A stretch of DNA of 64,000 bases from Mangifera indica (Eukaryota; Streptophyta; Magnoliopsida; Sapindales; Anacardiaceae): NCBI RefSeq assembly GCF_011075055.1, contig NC_058146.1, forward strand, positions 8,122,001 to 8,186,000, given 5' to 3'. Shown here piece by piece: positions 34,310 to 44,751 of the stretch. Both the position numbers and the translations under genes were made by a program. Below the pieces are notes generated by a model. That model saw only the letters and a program-made list of their open reading frames with translations, made no database searches and had not been told where the DNA came from. Each line of letters opens with the position of its first letter. The stretch's first letter is position 1.

Positions 34310-35770
34310 GGAAATTAGGTACCAGATGTTAACCTTATACATCTCTCTTTTTAAGAAAAAACTAAGTAATTCATTCAGAAAAAAGAATATTCACAAATTC
34401 TTGAATTACAGGCATACCATACATAGAGACTTGAATATTCAATTCTTTACACCACATAGTCCAAACATCTTGTACACCTTTTATAGAATATTTTTCTTAC
34501 CTTTACATCACTTATCTTTATACTTAAGACCTTTTCCAAAGTTAAAACTATCTTCATTGTCTAGATTAAACCTAACTTTTTTCTTACGACAAATAATTCC
34601 ACTCCATATCTACCCGTAAATTTCATACCTAGTATAACATCAAAATTTGGCATATTAAACACAATCGAATCAACTCTTTACTCTTGCCCATTAATGTTGA
34701 CAGCCTCCCCAAAAATACCTCATCGATCACTATACTTTTCCCATCTAAAAATTCTATTTTAATGGCTTTTTCCACCCTTGTAGGCACTAGTCTTATTATT
34801 TCAACAACACCGCATGCAATAAAGGAGTGGATAGTTCTTGAATCAATCAGAACATAAAGGGTAGTACAGTGAACTATTATCTAACTCGTGAGTATTGATG
34901 GGTTGGCCTTGGCATTAGTATCACAAACTGTCTGTGCCTGATGAACAAGGGTAACCCTATAATCTCTTTCAAAGTGACCCAATCGACTGTACTCGAAGCA
35001 AGCATTACAGCCCATTAAGCATTCTCCCTTACATTGCTTTCCTCACTTTTGACAACATGGGGTATCATTCTTCTTTTGCTATTTATTCCTGCAATTCTTC
35101 TTATTTACCTTAGCTTGAAAGTTCTTTTTAACCTTATTATCTCTCAAATTAGGTGGACCATTATTGTTACTCTTCTACACGGTAGGTTGGGTGTTATTAG
35201 AAGTCACTCTTGGTATGGTCTCCCTAGCAATCTTATTTAAAAACGCTTAAGCTCTTAGGATTCTGTTCAGTGACTCACTATATGTCTGAGGAGGTTATGT
35301 GCTACCATCACATCTCGAGCAAACCTCAAATTCAACCCACGCAAAAATTTCTCCATTCAATTTTGAGGTGTGCTCACCATCCTTGAAGTAAAGCTTGCCA
35401 AGGCATTAAACCGTATAGAGTATTCCTTGATCATACTTGTCCCTTGTTGAAGACTAATAAAACTCATTCGTCTTCACACATATCATGTTGGTGGTCTATT
35501 CTCTGCCTCAAACAATCTTATAAACTCTGCCAAGCCAAAGTGCCTACATCATGGGATTCCATTATCAATTCCTACCAAATTTGATCATCCTTCTTTAACA
35601 AAAAACTTGCATACCAGATTTATTTTCCTATCTTTTTTCTTAATAAAAAGGGACATGGTACGTTCCACTAACTTAATCCATTCTTACTTAGCCAAGGAGG
35701 TATCACTGGATCCATGAATTTCAAAAGGTTGGTTAGTTCTTTCTGTCTTGTATAGTACATGAGATGATAT
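34310..35770 (-). pseudogene. Ty3/gypsy gag, protease and RT-leader remnant
   Basis: Read on the minus strand from right to left: a gag domain with a QQGTSMIKEYSIRFNALAS segment and an LRGLNLRFARDV segment; a degenerate zinc knuckle around 35,000 (CNACFEYSRLGHFERDY, with Tyr in place of the last Cys); a protease with DSR in place of DSG at about 34,840; then NMPNFDVILGM, the gypsy segment before RT. Frameshifts and stops interrupt the chain (for example a stop in gag near 35,350). No LTRs were identified. Confidence 0.8.
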
Positions 35771-37654
35771 CATTTCTTTCTATGGAAAGCAGAATGTGTC
35801 TTCTTATATTTCTACAGCTATATTTCTACATCTAGGATCTGACTTGTATCATTGATAATAATAGGAATGGAACCTTATGATAAGAAAAAGTTTGATTCAT
35901 AGAGAGAAGAAAAAGGCAAAAATTAGAATAAAAATATCATTTGATTTATGGATCCTAAAAAAAAAAGAAATAAAAAAAGTTACATTGTTGAGTGATAAAT
36001 AGAAAATTCATGGAAAGTTACAATCCCCACCATGCAATAGTTCACTTATACATCTTCATTGACCTTTTTCCATTGAAAAGCCAAGAGCTTACTATCAAGA
36101 CTTTAGACTATTTAAACAAATACTTAACGAAACAATTCATGCACATTTGTTGCCATGGGCAACAAGATCAAGTTGGTAAGGATTAAAATATCCCTTAGTT
36201 TTTTCTATTTAATATATTCTATAATCTATGATCATAGAGGCATCTTATGGAAGAGAGCCTATTCAATCCTTGTTTTCGTTGATTTGTTACAAGCTAAAGC
36301 AGGTTGGTAACTTGCAAAGCAAGTAACCTTGAGGTCACATATTCAAATTCTGTCTCAACAACAATTTTTATTTATTTTTTTATGTTTTGATAAAAGAACT
36401 AGGTTTGATTCGATTAACTAGTAATTGAACCACTATACTATCAATATAATGTAATTTTGATCCTATTAAATACAATACATTACTTCGAGTGGATAAAAGA
36501 ACTTGACCATTCAACTATATTAGTTTTTTTGGTTGAAGTGCCAGATAATATTTATCCAAAGTTAGGCCAAATACTCTTTACGAGGTGATAGCATCAAATT
36601 GCACCACCAAAACCGATTAAAACCAATTTCCTTTATTCATTTCTATTAAAATATTAATATTTATTATCATTAATTAGATTAATTAAATAATTTTAATATC
36701 ATTTTATTCTCTTTTTATTGTTTTTATTAGAATTCTGTTTGAATCTATTCATTAAAATTATCTAATTTTGATTATTATTTTAGTTTTTTTTTTTTCATTC
36801 AAGTTTAAGAAGTTTGACTCTTCCCTCCAATTTTTTTGTTTTCTTTATTTGTATTTTGGAAACTTATAAGAAATTTGACTGTCTCCAAACCCGAAAAAAT
36901 TCATGGGAGAGGTCATTTCGTTGTTAGATCTGGAACCAGACATAATAGGAGATCGGGTCAATGCAACCCAACCTATGGGAGCATGACCCTACTTTAACAA
37001 GTCGTGCTAGATCGATAGGCTATCTAAGTTGTGCTACAAACCTAGACGTTAGGCCGACAAGTCAGCTTGACACAACCGGCTATTATAGCGAGCTATTTCA
37101 AAAATTAAAGATTAACATTTTGCAGGTGTTGAAGCCTTTCTACACCCACAGAACGTTTTCTAGCTTCTACTAAGCTAGATTTTCAATTTTTTTTCTTTTT
37201 TATTTTCTATATGAATCCTCTCTCCTAGTTTTCACACCATATCCAAAATATAATTTCTCTATCTCTCTATCTCTACATTTTCTTTATTCAATTTCGATCT
37301 CATACTCTCTCAAATTTCAATTAAATTTTTATTTTATCTAACAACTTAGTTTCTATTTCTTTAACAATTTTGTATTTTTTCATTTATTTTTTTGTGTTTG
37401 GTTTTATATTAATAAATTAATTTCTTTAAAAAATTAATGATCAAATTTTACTAATTTATATTTAATTTCAAATCAATACAACCATGAATCGTAATTAGCG
37501 GATTAATCTTCTAAATAATATTTCTTATTTATTTACAAATGATATAAAATAATTTTCTATTATTTATTGTCATATTCTAATTAAAAGAAGTTTTTTATTT
37601 TATCAGTGATGTCGTATTGAGACTTGTTCTCTAACCATACTCATCAGGACTCAC
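35771..37654. other. Intergenic sequence, no gene seen
   Basis: AT-rich, with no supported coding sequence. The only structured element seen is a possible tRNA-like stretch at 36,296-36,380. Confidence 0.5.
36296..36380 (+). repeat. Possible tRNA-like/SINE fragment
   Basis: GCAGGTTGGTAACTTGCAAA resembles a tRNA A-box and anticodon arm (ACTTG paired with CAAGT). GAGGTCACATATTCAAATTC resembles a worn T-arm/B-box. A T-rich stretch follows. The 5' acceptor stem cannot be paired convincingly, so a functional tRNA is unlikely. Confidence 0.25.
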
Positions 37655-38993
37655 TTACTTGGAGCTGAGATCTGGAGAGACGTTCTGGTTACTTGTCATG
37701 TGCTCAGATGCAAGCCAATAAGGTCATGGAGAATTGCTGCCAGGTGAAGATAAATATCGGATGCCACCTTTGTTGGAGTCTATTATGGCCATGCTTAGTA
37801 TGATGACACACAGATATAGAGATCCTATTTAATGGAAATAGATCTTCTTATTTTTATTTTGTATCTCTTAGTGTTCCTCTTGTCAGTAACCGTGTAGATG
37901 GGATTTATGTTCAATAGTTTAAGAGCTTACATAGGGGTATTTTTGTGTAGCATTGGATGCTTTTGTGAGATCACCATTCATCTTCCAGTGCCTTTATTGG
38001 GTGTATTTACGTGGTCGCTAAAGTAGTGGGTGTTATCTTGTGTGTCAATCCCCAAGGCTTGCACAAGAAAATGGAGCTTTCTCTGAGGATATACTAAGAA
38101 GTGCTATTTCTTCAACTGAGGATGGATTTCTTAGTCTTATGCGTAAGAAACATAGTAAATCCATCCATTTTACAGATGGGATCCAGTTGCCTAGTTGGAG
38201 TTATCTGGAGGGGGATATTATATGTTGCCAATTTGGGTGATTCTCGAGCTGTGATAAGATCTTTAGGTTGATTTCGTAAGATAGTTGTTGAGCAATTAAC
38301 AAGAGACCATAATGCAAGAGTGGAGGAAGTCAGAAAAGAAGTCATGTCATTGCATCCAGATGATTCAAATCTTCTAGTTTTTGGTTTCTTGCATTGTGTT
38401 ATATATATTGTTTGTATATATTGTGTTGAATGCTATATGCATTTATACAGACCTCTAGATCTATTGGCAATGCATCCTTGAAGCGACCAGAGTTTGCTGT
38501 TCTTCAAAGATTCAACCATATATCACATCGTCGGCCTGCACTAACAACTGCGCCATCCATGTACATTCGAGTTTTACAACCCAATGATAGATTTATCGTA
38601 TTTGCTTCCTCTAGGCTACGGGAGCACTTGTCCAATGAGGAAGCAGCTAATGTCGCTCACAATAACCCACGAGATGTATGTATCTTTTTAATGCATTTAC
38701 GATCTACTTGATATTTCACTTTCATAATCAATCTATTCAGTTAATTTCTACTTTCTTTCCTTGAATGTTGGGGAATTGTTAGGAGACTTCTTATAAAAGA
38801 TTTAAAAGTAGCAGCAAGAAAAAGGGATATGAAATACAAAGAATTGCAGCAGATTGTTAAGGGACTTAGGAGGAATTTTCATGCTGCTGATATTAGTGTG
38901 GTTGTCATCTTTATAGATCATCAGTTGATGGGGAAGGGAATCTCTTTACCAGAGTTGTCAATTCGGGGGTTCGTAGACACTGCAAGTTCTTAA
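37655..38993 (+). pseudogene. PP2C pseudogene, plus strand
   Basis: All four exons of the PP2C family can be traced. Exon 1 is a relic at about 37,660-37,795 with a SCAQMQANKVMEN segment and a frameshift. Exon 2 is at about 38,055-38,375, starting [15 protein letters not shown]; a second frame holds GDSRAV and an in-frame stop follows. Exon 3 is at 38,454-38,678, TSRSIGNASLKRPEF, where DGLWEH has become SRLREH. Exon 4 is at about 38,782-38,993 with FHAADISVVVIF and an inserted residue. Intron 1 sequence also matches copies 1 and 2. Frameshifts, stops and the loss of the DGLW metal-binding Asp make it dead. Confidence 0.9.
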
Positions 38994-39363
38994 ACATTAT
39001 GCAAAGATTGATGCAAATGTCTGTTTAAAATATACGCAATAATCTGAAATGGTCAGTTGGGTCATAGTCTTGGAAGACCAAGGTCAGATATTTTTTGTAT
39101 CCAATACTTTTCTGGGCTTAAAGAACTTGGCATTACATACAATTGCAGTTGAAATCCCTTTTTCAGAAATATCATAATCTTTAGTAAATATTGACGATCA
39201 TTAACTAATTGAAATCCCTTTTTTGCTAGTTCATGCATTCGCTCATGACTAGTCATGCATCCCATAAGCACGACCATACACTTTTTCGTCACGGTCAGAG
39301 CATACTTTGTCTTCACAGTCATGCATAATATCTAGGGATATTCTCACTCAAGGATCATGTTAT

Positions 39364-39683
39364 TTGCCAAAATCAGAGAGAGCAGAGTTGGCTCATTACA
39401 ACGAACTAGAGAAGCTCAGAAAAATGTAAATGAAGGATTATTGTTTTTCTATTTCTTGTATATTCAATCGTTTATATGCAATGACTTATATACTGTAAAT
39501 TTTAATCTATCTTTGGTAACATAAGATTTGTACAAAAGTATTATGCTTTGAATGGAAGAAAATAATCTGCTCATCAATGTAAATTTGATCTCTAGGGATG
39601 TGATAGCTAATAATCTGGGATATGATATGGGGTATGATTTCTAGGGATAATGCATGATTTCTAGGGATATGATATGATTTCCA
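39364..39683 (-). repeat. 3' LTR of the copia element
   Basis: 320 bp with TG...CA ends on the minus strand, preceded in element orientation by the polypurine tract. It is about 94 percent similar to its partner at 44,434-44,751 by eye. Confidence 0.9.
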
Positions 39684-39849
39684 ATATTCCCCCTCAAGTT
39701 TGTAGTTTGTAGATGTCATAAACGCTAAGCTTGTGTAAGAGGTAAAAATGTTGTCTCGATCCCAAAGGTTTGGTGAATATGTCGGCCAATTGTTTTGTGG
39801 TTAAAATGTGGTAAGGTTTTATTAATCTTTCCTATATCTTGTCTCTCAC

Positions 39850-41215
39850 AAAGTGACAATCGATCTCTATATGCTTAGTTCTTTCATGAAACACTGGATT
39901 GGTTGAGATATCTTTTGCTGCCTTATTACACAGTAGAGTCCAACTGGTTTTGAGATTGTCACGCCTAGATCCTCTAATAGACCACGAATCCATATTATTT
40001 CACAAGTAGTTTTTGCCATTGCCTGGTACTCTACTTCAACTGAAGAGAGAGAGACCATAGATTGCTTCTTTGTTTTCCATGAGATAAGTGAATCCCTAAA
40101 TTTTACACAGAAGCCCGTCAGTGATTTCCTTGTCATAGGACATGTACCCTAGTCTGAGTCATAGTAAGTCATTACTTTCAGGTTTTTATCTTGAGGGAAT
40201 AATAACCCTAGACCCGGACATCCTTTTAAGTATTTAATCACCTTTAAGGCTGCATCCATGTGAGACTGTTTTGGTGCATGCATAAATTGACTAAGGATCT
40301 GAACTACGTAACTTATGTCTGGCCTGGTCATTGTGAGATAGATTAGTCGTCCTACTAGTTGTTGATATTCAAGATGATCCTGTAGTGGCGGGTCTTCTAT
40401 TGTTTCATAGTTATGATCATACTCTTGACTAGGGAGTTTGACATTTTGCTCTATTGGGATCATACTTGGTTTGCAAGCAGATAATCCAATGTCTACTATT
40501 AATTCCAAGGCATATTTCCTTTGACTGAGGACAATTCCATCTACAGATCGAGCAATTTCAATTTCCAAAAAATATTTTAGAGATCCTAAATCTTTTATCC
40601 TGAATGATTTATGGAGATGAGTTTTCAGCTCTTCTATAGTGATTGTGTCATTCCCAGTTATGAAGATATCGTTTACATAAACCACGAGGCATATGAATGA
40701 ATTTCCTTGTCTTCTTGTGAACAAGGCATAATTGTGTCTTGACTGTTTGAAACCTAGCTTGATCAATGCCTCTGTAATTTTAGTGTTCCATTGTCAGGAT
40801 GCTTGTTTCAGCCCATACAAGGACTTTCGCAGTTAACATACAAGGTTCTCCCCCTGTCTGCGAACTCCTAGTGGAACTTCCATATATATTTCTTCATCTA
40901 AGTCCTCATGAAGAAAAGCATTGTGAACATCCATCTGATGAAGAGACCAGTCATGAGAAGCTGCAATAGCAAAAAGTGTACGAACTGTAACATATTTTAT
41001 GACATGTGAGAAGGTCTCTTGGTAATCAAGTCCTTCCTGTTGAGTGAATCCTTTTGTAACCAATCGAGCTTTATAACGTTCAATGGAACCATCAGCTAGG
41101 TGTTTTATCTTAAAGACCCATTTGCATCTTATGGGTTTCCTATGAGACGATCGTGGTACGAAGTCCCAGGTTCTATTAAGGTACAGAGCTTTCAGTTCTT
41201 CTGCCATCGTCTAAT
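39850..41215 (-). pseudogene. Copia reverse transcriptase and RNase H, inactive
   Basis: 41,207-40,833 holds the start of the RVT_2 domain (CKWVFKIKHLADGSIERYKA, then MDVHNAFLHEDLDEEI, where the first catalytic Asp is kept). A short broken stretch follows, then 40,766-40,149 with the finger-palm region. There the YVDD catalytic box reads YVND, losing a metal-binding Asp. The RT end (TMTRPDISYVVQILSQFM) and RNase H (SLSSVEVEYQAMA, 40,136-39,867) follow in separate frames. The element cannot reverse transcribe itself. Confidence 0.9.
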
Positions 41216-42560
41216 GCCAATGAGGTATTTGAACTACTTCTAAATATGAGTTAGGTTCACGATGTTTAGAGATGTGACTGATGCAGGGTATATGCCTTAG
41301 AGATAACCTGTCATAATTAATATATTGAGAAATAGCATATGGTTTAGATGAAACAACACAATCATAGTCAGTGCTCTAAATGGGAGGTTTTTTGGTTTGT
41401 GATGATCTTCTCAAAGGAACCTGTGCAAGATCATCAGAGGCAACTGGAACATCCATGGATAATGAAGTTGGATCTAGAATAAGTGAAGGTAAGTTAACAC
41501 CTTATGTAGAGTCAGATCCTATCGATATACCATCAGTGTTACGAGATGATGGGATTACGTCATACTCTTGTTCAAGGAATTCAGTGTATGTCATAGGTGT
41601 TAAGCTGGTGGGTGTGATGTCTTTAATCTCATCAGCAAAAGGAAAAACATCTTCATGAAATGTGACATCTCTATTGATGAAGAATTTATCTGTAGCCATA
41701 TCATACAGACGATATCCCTTTTGTAGTAGAGGATATCCCATGAATACACAGTGAGTTAATTGGGTGTCAAATTTATCTACTTGCTGAAGTTCCTGATGTC
41801 TAGTTTCTTGCCAAAGAGAAGTTCATAAGGTGTTTTACCACCCAGAACCTTGGTTGGCATTCTGTTGATCAGATAGGTTGTCGTGACCACACAATCTCTC
41901 CAGAATTTAGGTGGAATTTTGGATTGGTATTTGAGGGCACGAGCTACTTCCAATAGATGTCTATGTTTTTATTCTATAATCCCATTCTATTATGGTGTGT
42001 AAGGGCAAGAACTTTCATGTAGAATTCCTTGAGAGTCAAGGTAGGTAGTGATGGTATGGTTAAAGAAATCTTTTGTATTGTCTGTTCGAATTCGCTAGAT
42101 TTTGGTGTGAAATTGAGTTTGGACCATGGACACAAATTTCAAGAAAAAATGAGTGTGTTTAGGCTTTTGAATTCATGAGGTACAGTCATATGGCATGTGA
42201 GAAGTCATCTACTATAGTAAGAAAATATTTGGATCCATCATAATTATGTGTGTTATAAAGTCCCAAAATGTCTAAATGTATCAATTGGAATGGTTTTGTG
42301 GTTGTAGAGGTACTTGTGGGAAAGGTATTGTGAGTTTGTTTAGCAAGGGGACAAATGGGACACTTTGGATATAGGATAGTACTCGAATGCCCTAATCTTT
42401 GATGGGAAATGAATGACACTTTATTAATTTGATTTGTATTATGATAGAGAGGAGTAATACAATTTTTATTTAATAAAGGAAGTGTATTGGGATTCGTGTC
42501 CAATAATATAGCCCATGTTGTTCTTTACCCAAACCTATCAGATTGTCAGTCGAATGGTCC
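41216..42560 (-). pseudogene. Copia integrase remnant
   Basis: 42,503-42,186 encodes the pre-integrase/zinc segment (HQRLGHSS, CPICPLAKQ) and the start of the catalytic core (FLTIVDDFSHA). 41,741-41,502 encodes the integrase C-terminal GYRLYDMATDKFFINRDVTF block and the acidic linker before RT. The stretches between are frameshifted. The integrase start overlaps the left unit of a 206-bp tandem duplication. Confidence 0.85.
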
Positions 42561-42771
42561 TAAAAGGGTTTAGGATATAGGATAGTACTCGAATGCCCTA
42601 ATCTTTGATGGGAAATGAATGACACTTTATTAATTTGATTTGTATTACGATAGAGAGGAGTAATACAATTTTTATTTAATAAAGGAAGTGTATTGGGATT
42701 CGTGTCCAATAATATAGCCCATGTTGTTCTTTACCCAAACCTATCAGATTGTCAGTCGAATGGTCCTAAAA
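42367..42771. repeat. Tandem duplication of about 200 bp inside the copia element
   Basis: 42,367-42,565 is repeated at 42,573-42,771, period 206, with one base difference seen (TATGATAG against TACGATAG). It duplicates the pre-integrase region and breaks the polyprotein frame. Confidence 0.95.
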
Positions 42772-43189
42772 TGCGTATATAGTAGGCAAAAAAGTTACTA
42801 CACATTTGTTGTCTGCACATATTTTGGATACTGAGATGAGATTGAAACAGAATGTGGGTATGCAAAAGATATTTTTTAGTTTGAGTTTATCTAATTGGAT
42901 ATCTCCTATTTGTGTGGCTTAAGTTGTAGTCCCATTAGGTAATTTAATAGGTATTGGAGGAGATAGATATTTTGTATTGGTATAAAATTTTGGGGAACAT
43001 ATTATATGGTCACTAGCCCCTGAATCTATTATCCAAACATCTGGGGAAACAAAAGTATTTAAGCACAAGATCGCACCTGCGTAAGAAGTAGGGATGTCAT
43101 TGTCTTTTGGTATCTGATTTAGAAGTTGAATCTAGTAATCATATTGTTCAAATGAGAGTCCTATTGTAGATCCTAGACTGGTTGAAGCA

Positions 43190-44240
43190 GTTTGATTTCT
43201 TATGGGCCCTTTTGCCTTTGTTTTGCTGGATTCAAGACGACCATATAGCTTCCAGCAAGTATCCTTGGTGTGATTACGACATTTGCAATAGTCACAATAT
43301 AACTTTCCCTTTTGTTTGAGGGTCTGATTATAATTATTGAAACTATTTGGGGCTTGACAAAAATTTTTGAGAGTCTAAGAGCCAAACTAATTTTGTGCTG
43401 TGGGTGAATATGTGCCGTTAGATCGCTTGGTTTCATCTTGTCTGTTGATTCTGTCATATAAATTAAAACCTTGTTGTGGTAGCCCTAAATCGTTTCTTTC
43501 TTCTCTAGCCACTTGCTTCCTTTGGTAAGCGTTGAGAGCAGCAGCTTCATTTTCTTCTTCATGCCTAATGTTTCTCTGGCTCTCATCTTGGATGGCAAAG
43601 TGGTATGCTCGTCGTAGTGATGACACCTCTGCAAAGGTGAGAATATGAGTTCTGAAAGCGACGAACCCTTCGTTCAACCCCATCAAGAAGCGAGTCAGCC
43701 TCTCCCGTTCCTTTGTGCGTTGGATCTGTTTAAGGAGTTCTGGTGGTGCAACAATTGTCTCTTCGATGGTGTCCAGCTCGTTCCATGCAGCGGAGAGTCT
43801 ATTGAAGTAGGTCGTGACACTTTGATTCTCTTATCGGATCTTGGCAAGAGTTTGTCACACGCTATAAATCTTCGCAAGATCTAAAGCTTTATACATATCT
43901 TTAATGAATCACCATAACTCGCTAGCGTCTTCTGTAGGTGGTAGACCTACTGCAATTTCCTCAGTCAAACAATTACTAATCCAGGCTCGGACAAGGCTAT
44001 TACATCGTATCCAAAATCGGGCAAGGTCGGGTTCAGACGGCATGGGTACAGTGTCGTCTACGAACCTAATTTTGTCCTTTGCATTAAGCGCTCTTCTAAA
44101 ATCCCTAGCCTATTGTGCATAATTCTCGGCTCTAATTAAAGTTTGTTTTATTAAAACAAGTTCTGGTCCATCTGATGGTGAAACATAGAGAATGTCTCCA
44201 GGTTCTGGCTTATTTTTGCTTGTGGGAATCAAGTGAAAAG
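43190..44240 (-). pseudogene. Copia gag remnant with zinc knuckle
   Basis: From the right: an N-terminal segment near 44,240-44,170 (PGDILYVSPSDGPELVLI), a gag core in several frames with stops, then 43,686-43,387 (MGLNEGFVAFRTHIL, VSSLRRAYHFAIQDESQR). Last comes a complete CCHC zinc knuckle, CDYCKCRNHTKDTC, near 43,300-43,250. Several in-frame stops and frameshifts are present. Confidence 0.85.
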
Positions 44241-44433
44241 CTGGCATCTATTGTGAACTGGTGATTGGTTCGGAACCTTGGTTCACCATTGATGTTTCAG
44301 CGGTGGATTCTCTTTTGTGCAGGTTAATGGGACGTAAGTGAGGCTGCCTTGTATTGGAACTGGACAGAGAAGAAGGAAGCTTGCTTGCTCGACAGAGAAA
44401 ATGAGAGCAATTCAGGACTTTGCTCTGATACCA

Positions 44434-44751
44434 TGCCAAAATCAGAGATAACAGAGTTGGCTCATTACAACGAACCAGAGAAGCTCGGAAAAATGTAAAT
44501 GAAGGATTATTGTTTTTCTATTTCTTGTATATTCAATCATTTACATGCAATGACTTATATACTGTAAATTCTAATCTATCTTTGGTAATATAAGATTTGT
44601 ACAAAAGTATTGTGCTTTGAATAGAAGAAATAATTTGTTCATCAATGTAAATCTAATCTCTAGGGATGTGATAGCTAATAATCTGGGATATAATATAGGG
44701 TATGATTTCCAGGGATAATGCATGATTTCCAGGGATATGATATGATTTCCA
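44434..44751 (-). repeat. 5' LTR of the copia element
   Basis: 318 bp, TG...CA on the minus strand, followed directly by the tRNA-Met primer binding site. Confidence 0.9.

Larger units (their letters stand above)
39364..44751 (-). mobile_element. Nearly complete Ty1/copia retrotransposon, inactive
   Basis: Two LTRs bound the element: 44,434-44,751 (5' LTR in element orientation) and 39,364-39,683 (3' LTR), both TGGAAATC...TGGCA. Next to the 5' LTR is a perfect primer binding site TGGTATCAGAGC (44,433-44,422, minus strand) for initiator tRNA-Met. Next to the 3' LTR is the polypurine tract CTTGAGGGGGAATAT. Coding remnants follow in the copia order gag, integrase, RT, RNase H. The LTRs differ at roughly 18 of 318 positions, mostly transitions. 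The flanks GTATT and ATACT give only a weak (3 of 5) target duplication. Part of the flanking DNA left of the element also occurs downstream of the other plus-strand PP2C relic (51,855-52,070). Confidence 0.9.

Noticed and set aside
36961..37173. 70-aa open frame
   Set aside because: No recognised motif, in AT-rich non-coding context; short frames of this length are expected by chance.
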